From NCBI GenBank assembly GCA_016871135.1, contig VFZQ01000139.1, positions 1 to 9,644 on the forward strand: a stretch of DNA of 9,644 bases. Direction: 5' to 3'. The notes beneath the pieces are model-generated. The model saw only the letters and a list, made by a program, of their open reading frames with translations. It made no database searches and had not been told where the DNA came from. Made by a program: the position numbers and the translations under genes. Origin of the DNA: Acidobacteriota bacterium. GTDB taxonomy: Bacteria; Acidobacteriota; Terriglobia; Bryobacterales; Bryobacteraceae. Shown in pieces: positions 6,688 to 9,644 of the stretch (position 1 is the first letter of the stretch; each line of letters opens with the position of its first letter).

Positions 6688-7362
6688 ATGAGAAAAGACA
6701 TTACCATCGCCGCCGCGCCACGCTCCACACGGGGCAAGAACGAAGCGCGCCGTCTGCGCGTTAGCGGCCAAATGCCCGCCGTGATTTATGGGACCAATAA
6801 GGACCCGGTCGCGGTCGCCGTCAGCCCGAAGGAGGTCAGCAAAATCCTCCATTCCAGCACGGGCCACAACACAATCTTCGATGTCGCCGTCGATGGCGGC
6901 GCCGGAGAGCCAGTCATGATCGTCGACTGGCAGCATCACCCGCTGCGCGGCAACCTGCTGCATATCGACTTGCAACGCATCGATCTGGAAAAGGCGCTCA
7001 TCGTTTCCGTCCCCGTTCACGTCAAGGGGGAAGCGCGCGGCGTCAAACTGCAGGGCGGTTTGCTCGAGCTCGTTTCGCGCGAAATCGAGATCGAATGTCT
7101 GCCGAACGACATTCCGGAGTTCTTCGAAGTCGATGTCACCGATCTGGCAATCAACCAGGCCGTGCGCGCCGGCGATCTGAAGCTCGCCGAGTCGGTGACC
7201 CTGATTTCGCCCACCGATGCCGTGCTCGTGCACGTCACTTCGCTCAAGGCCGAGGAAGCGGCGCCCGCCGAAACCGATAAACCCGCCGAGCCGGAAGTCG
7301 TTAAGGCCAAGGGCAAGAAGGAAGACGCCGAAGCGCCGGCCGCCGACAAGAAGAAGAAGTAA
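6688..7362 (+). CDS. rplY: 50S ribosomal protein bL25, CTC/TL5 type
   Basis: bL25 binds 5S rRNA in the central protuberance of the large subunit. The 224-residue form is the two-domain CTC/TL5 type. The 5S-binding domain covers about residues 5-95 (RSTRGKNEARRLRVSGQMPA, VIYG, and VDWQHHPLRGNLLHIDLQRI at 79-98). The beta domain covers about 100-185 (VPVHVKGEARGVKLQGGLLE; IECLPNDIPEFFEVDVTDL). A low-complexity charged tail follows (186-224) and ends in four lysines. The tail is probably disordered and may touch rRNA; that is inference. The next gene, pth, starts 6 bp after the stop. The pairing of prs, rplY and pth is a common bacterial arrangement. Confidence 0.95.
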   Translation: MRKDITIAAAPRSTRGKNEARRLRVSGQMPAVIYGTNKDPVAVAVSPKEVSKILHSSTGHNTIFDVAVDGGAGEPVMIVDWQHHPLRGNLLHIDLQRIDLEKALIVSVPVHVKGEARGVKLQGGLLELVSREIEIECLPNDIPEFFEVDVTDLAINQAVRAGDLKLAESVTLISPTDAVLVHVTSLKAEEAAPAETDKPAEPEVVKAKGKKEDAEAPAADKKKK

Positions 7363-7368
7363 TTTCCG

Positions 7369-7986
7369 GTGGCGGAGGGAGCACCCAGTTCCGGACCGGC
7401 CTGGCTCATCGCCGGGCTTGGCAATCCGGGTCCGGAGTACGAACGGACTTACCACAATCTGGGCTTCCTCGCTATCGACCGGCTCGCCGAAGCGAACAAC
7501 ATTCGCGTTACGCGGCCGGAGTCCAGGGCCCTCACTGGCGTGGGCGTTGTCGCCCGCCAACCGGTGCTCGTGGCCAAACCGCAAACTTACATGAATTTGA
7601 GCGGCGGCTCGATCGGGCCGCTTCTTGAGAAATACACGCTCCCGGCCGAAAAGCTGATTGTCATCTATGACGAACTGGCCATCGACTGGGGCTCGATTCG
7701 AATCCGGCCGAAAGGCTCGGCGGGCGGACACAACGGTGTCAGTTCCCTGATTCGAAGCGTGGGCAACGACAACTTCATTCGCGTGCGCCTCGGGATTCGC
7801 CCCGAGCACCGGGTGGGGGATCTGAAAGACTACGTGCTCGCTCCCATCCGGCGGGCGCAAATGGAAACCCTGGATTCGATTCTCGGCCTCGCGGTCGAGG
7901 CTGTCGAAGCCATTATCACCGAAGGCGTCGAAATGGCCATGACGAAATACAATCGTCGCGCCCAAGGTGCAAACGAGGAACAATGA
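7369..7986 (+). CDS. pth: Peptidyl-tRNA hydrolase
   Basis: Pth releases tRNA from peptidyl-tRNA that falls off stalled ribosomes. The protein has 205 residues from a GTG start at 7369. There is no good ATG nearby, and the core begins at residue 12 (WLIAGLGNPGPEYERTYHN), so the first eleven residues are a short extension. Active-site residues are Asn19 in GLGNPG, catalytic His29 in TYHNLGF, Asn76 in YMNLSG, Asp101 in IYDELAI and Asn122 in GGHNGVSSLI. FIRVRLGIRPE (137-147) is also conserved. The stop overlaps the rpsF start as ATGA, so coupled translation is likely. The start codon is moderately certain, since its Shine-Dalgarno sequence would lie in the purine-rich end of rplY. Confidence 0.95.
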   Translation: MAEGAPSSGPAWLIAGLGNPGPEYERTYHNLGFLAIDRLAEANNIRVTRPESRALTGVGVVARQPVLVAKPQTYMNLSGGSIGPLLEKYTLPAEKLIVIYDELAIDWGSIRIRPKGSAGGHNGVSSLIRSVGNDNFIRVRLGIRPEHRVGDLKDYVLAPIRRAQMETLDSILGLAVEAVEAIITEGVEMAMTKYNRRAQGANEEQ

Positions 7987-8471
7987 GAACTTACGAACAA
8001 CTGTTCATCGTCAATACCGCCGCTGTCGATACCGATGTCGATGCGCTGCTCGAGCAACTCACGGGCATCATCACATCCACCGGCGGCACTGTTGACAAAA
8101 CCGACAAGTGGGGCGTGCGCAAACTCGCCTACCGCGTCGATCGCCAGACCGAAGGGTCTTACATTCTGCTCTGTTTTTCCTGCGGTTCCCAGACCGTGCG
8201 CGAACTCGAACGCCGCCTGCGCGTCTCCGATCTCGTGTTGAAATTCATCACGGTCCGCATGGACGAGCGCATGAAGCGGGTTGCCAAGCGCCAGAAGCGC
8301 CGCGAAAAGCGGTTGGCCCGCAAGCCGCAGCTTGCCGCGCCGCCCGCCGCTCCCGCCGCTGTCCCCGGCGAAGCCCCCGCCGCTCCCGCCATGCCCGCCG
8401 CTCCGGCGCCTGAAATGCCGGCAGCGCCCGAAGCTGCCGCCCCAGCCGCCGAACCGGCAGCCGAGAACTAA
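7983..8471 (+). CDS. rpsF: 30S ribosomal protein bS6 with Ala/Pro-rich tail
   Basis: bS6 pairs with bS18 on the platform of the small subunit. The ferredoxin-like core occupies residues 1-97 (MRTYEQLFIV; KWGVRKLAYRVDRQTEGSYI; RRLRVSDLVLKFITVRMDE). It is followed by a strongly basic stretch (98-114, KRVAKRQKRREKRLARK region) and then an Ala/Pro-rich tail (117-162) with scattered Glu and Met. At 162 residues it is much longer than a minimal bS6 of about 95-100. The tail is probably disordered. The start ATG overlaps the pth stop, and rpsR begins 18 bp after its stop, the classic rpsF-rpsR-rplI order. Confidence 0.95.
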   Translation: MRTYEQLFIVNTAAVDTDVDALLEQLTGIITSTGGTVDKTDKWGVRKLAYRVDRQTEGSYILLCFSCGSQTVRELERRLRVSDLVLKFITVRMDERMKRVAKRQKRREKRLARKPQLAAPPAAPAAVPGEAPAAPAMPAAPAPEMPAAPEAAAPAAEPAAEN

Positions 8472-8489
8472 GGAAGAAAGGAAAAGAAC

Positions 8490-8789
8490 ATGGCTGAAAC
8501 CAAAGGTGGTCGTCCAATCGCTGCCTCGCAGCGCCCAACGGGCGGAGACAAGGCCCTCGGTGGCAAGAAGCAATTCTTCCGCCGCAAGAAGGTCTGCCGC
8601 TTCTGTGTCGAAAAGATCGACCTGATCGATTACAAAGACACTCGCACCCTGCAGGCGTTCATTTCGGAACGCGGCAAGATTACGCCGAAGCGTATCTCCG
8701 GCGTTTGCGCCATTCATCAACGGTTGCTGAGCGAAGCGATCAAACAGGCTCGCAACATCGCTCTGCTGCCTTATTCCACGGCGGTCTAA
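8490..8789 (+). CDS. rpsR: 30S ribosomal protein bS18, Cys-rich form
   Basis: bS18 binds bS6 and 16S rRNA in the small-subunit platform. It has 99 residues, with an N-terminal extension of about 25 residues before the core (KKQFFRRKKVCRFC). The core signature IDYKDTRTLQAFISERGKI is at 46-64 and the C-terminal RLLSEAIKQARNIALLPY at 78-95. Cys36 and Cys39 (CRFC) with Cys73 and His76 (CAIH) form a possible zinc-binding quartet that is incomplete in E. coli bS18. A strong ribosome-binding site, AAGGA (8478-8482), precedes the ATG by 7 nt. It is followed by rplI after 30 bp. Confidence 0.96.
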   Translation: MAETKGGRPIAASQRPTGGDKALGGKKQFFRRKKVCRFCVEKIDLIDYKDTRTLQAFISERGKITPKRISGVCAIHQRLLSEAIKQARNIALLPYSTAV

Positions 8790-8807
8790 CCGCCCGAATC
8801 GAAATTC

Positions 8808-8813
8808 TAGGAG
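8808..8813 (+). promoter_or_regulatory. Ribosome-binding site of rplI
   Basis: TAGGAG lies 6 nt before the ATG at 8820 and is the closest match to the Shine-Dalgarno consensus in the operon. Confidence 0.65.
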
Positions 8814-8819
8814 TCCATC

Positions 8820-9266
8820 ATGGAAGTCATCTTGAGAGAAGACGTCGAGAAACTCGGTTCGCGCGGCCAGGTTGTTAAGGTCGCCGCGGGTTATGCTCGC
8901 AATTTTTTGATCCCGAAACGTCTGGCCGTCCTGGCCACGGATTCGAATAAGAAGATCGTTGAACAGGAGCGCCAGGCCGCCCTCCGCCGTGAGGCGAAGG
9001 AAGCCGCCGACGCATCCGAACTCGCCAAGCTGATGTCGGCGGTGTCCATCACCATCGCACAGAAGGCCGGCGAGAACGATCAACTCTTCGGCTCGGTCAC
9101 ATCGGCCGATATCGCCGCACGGCTCGAAGAGCAGAAGTTCCACATCGACCGCAAGAAGATCGTGCTCCACGATCCAATCAAGCAGCTCGGCGAGCACACC
9201 GTCACGGTGAAACTCCACCGCGAAGTGGCGGTCGATATCAAGGTCAACGTTGTCAAGGAAGACTAA
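8820..9266 (+). CDS. rplI: 50S ribosomal protein bL9
   Basis: bL9 binds domain V of 23S rRNA near the L1 stalk and helps maintain the reading frame. It has 148 residues, the usual length. The N-terminal RNA-binding domain shows MEVILREDVEKLGSRGQ and VKVAAGYARNFLIPKRLAV (19-37), the family signature. A long connecting helix rich in Glu, Arg and Ala covers about 42-74. The C-terminal domain has KAGENDQLFGSVTSADIA (82-99), IVLHDPIKQLGEHTV (114-128) and VKLHREVAVDIKVNVV (130-145). It is the last gene of the operon; a terminator hairpin follows 28 bp after the stop. Confidence 0.97.
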   Translation: MEVILREDVEKLGSRGQVVKVAAGYARNFLIPKRLAVLATDSNKKIVEQERQAALRREAKEAADASELAKLMSAVSITIAQKAGENDQLFGSVTSADIAARLEEQKFHIDRKKIVLHDPIKQLGEHTVTVKLHREVAVDIKVNVVKED

Positions 9267-9294
9267 GGTCTCCTTCCACGCCTAACCTTCTAAC

Positions 9295-9336
9295 CGGCCC
9301 GCCTCGCGCAAGCAACGGCGGGCCGTTCTTACTTTT
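9295..9336 (+). terminator. Rho-independent terminator after rplI
   Basis: A perfect 9-bp GC stem, CGGCCCGCC (9295-9303) with GGCGGGCCG (9317-9325), closes a 13-nt loop. The T-rich run TTCTTACTTTT follows directly at 9326-9336. It separates the ribosomal operon from the SDR gene. Confidence 0.85.
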
Positions 9337-9347
9337 CCGGAGATCAC

Positions 9348-9644
9348 ATGGCTTATTTTGATTTGAGCGGACAGACCGCTATCGTCACCGGCGCGGCCTC
9401 GGGCATCGGCCTGGCCATCGCCAAGCGCCTCGCCAACGCCGGCGCCACCGTCGCCGTCGCCGACATGAATATCGACGCCGCCAACGCCGCCGCCGCGCAG
9501 ATTCCCAACGCCTTCGCCGTGCAGGTCGATGTCGCCGACTACGCCTCCGTCGAAGCCGCCTGGGCCGCCGTCCTGGCGCGCACCGGCCGGATTCACATCC
9601 TTGTGAACAACGCGGGCGTCGCCGGCAAGGCCGCCCCGCTTTGG
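9348..9644 (+). CDS. Short-chain dehydrogenase/reductase, 3' end beyond window
   Basis: The first 99 residues of a classical SDR oxidoreductase are visible. The Rossmann nucleotide-binding motif TGAASGIG is at 14-21. Asp39 ends the second strand (VAVADM), which usually favours NAD(H) over NADP(H). DVAD is at 61-64 and the structural NNAG motif at 87-90. The catalytic Ser-Tyr-Lys region lies past the window end, so the substrate cannot be judged. GGAG (9339-9342) lies 5 nt before the ATG. Coming after the terminator, it is probably a separate transcription unit, although no promoter is evident in the short gap. Confidence 0.9.
   Translation, partial: MAYFDLSGQTAIVTGAASGIGLAIAKRLANAGATVAVADMNIDAANAAAAQIPNAFAVQVDVADYASVEAAWAAVLARTGRIHILVNNAGVAGKAAPLW

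Noticed and set aside
6670..7983. 437-codon open frame on the minus strand
   Set aside because: It is antisense to rplY and pth, with no recognisable motif; long antisense frames are expected at this base composition.
7830..9218. 462-codon open frame on the minus strand
   Set aside because: It is antisense to pth, rpsF, rpsR and rplI, which are secure. Its Gly/Arg-rich low complexity is just the reverse of the bS6 Ala/Pro tail.
1..9644. CRISPR array, toxin-antitoxin pair, defence island or prophage module
   Set aside because: No repeat-spacer pattern and no such gene families are present; apart from the transposase remnant the window is housekeeping and envelope genes.

Overview
The window looks like a chromosomal segment from a GC-rich Gram-negative soil-type bacterium. 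The best guess is an Acidobacteriota lineage near Solibacter/Bryobacter. This rests on the gene order apt-ispE-prs-rplY-pth-rpsF-rpsR-rplI, a DUF2490 barrel protein and a TPR protein family I associate with that group. It is an impression of content and order, not a phylogenetic result.

Layout. (1) 83-835 is the 3' part of an IS110-family transposase gene that lacks its N-terminal catalytic domain. Nothing recognisable lies in 1-82. (2) 836-1100 is a 265-bp non-coding stretch ending in the lexA control region. A TTCGCY repeat occurs four times there at an exact 11-bp period, on top of a good sigma70-like promoter that seems to start transcription almost at the lexA ATG. (3) 1101-4022 holds three genes with essentially no spacer: lexA (+), a DUF2490 outer-membrane-type protein (-) and a secreted TPR protein (+). 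The first pair overlap tail to tail by 4 bp. The second pair overlap head to head by 14 bp, inside an imperfect palindrome that supplies both start codons. (4) 4023-4221 is a non-coding gap with a GC-rich palindrome and a weak promoter candidate. (5) 4222-9266 is a tight co-directional run: apt, ispE, prs, rplY/ctc, pth, rpsF, rpsR, rplI. Three junctions have overlapping stop and start codons, and a rho-independent terminator follows rplI. (6) 9348 to the window end is the start of a short-chain dehydrogenase/reductase gene.

How the genes fit together. The long cluster pairs PRPP chemistry (Prs makes PRPP, Apt uses it for adenine salvage) with isoprenoid precursor synthesis (IspE) and translation (bL25, peptidyl-tRNA hydrolase, bS6, bS18, bL9). 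LexA is the SOS repressor and probably represses itself through the repeat array. I see no new defence, mobile or biosynthetic system. The most unusual signals are the 11-bp repeat array at lexA and the palindromic head-to-head start overlap.
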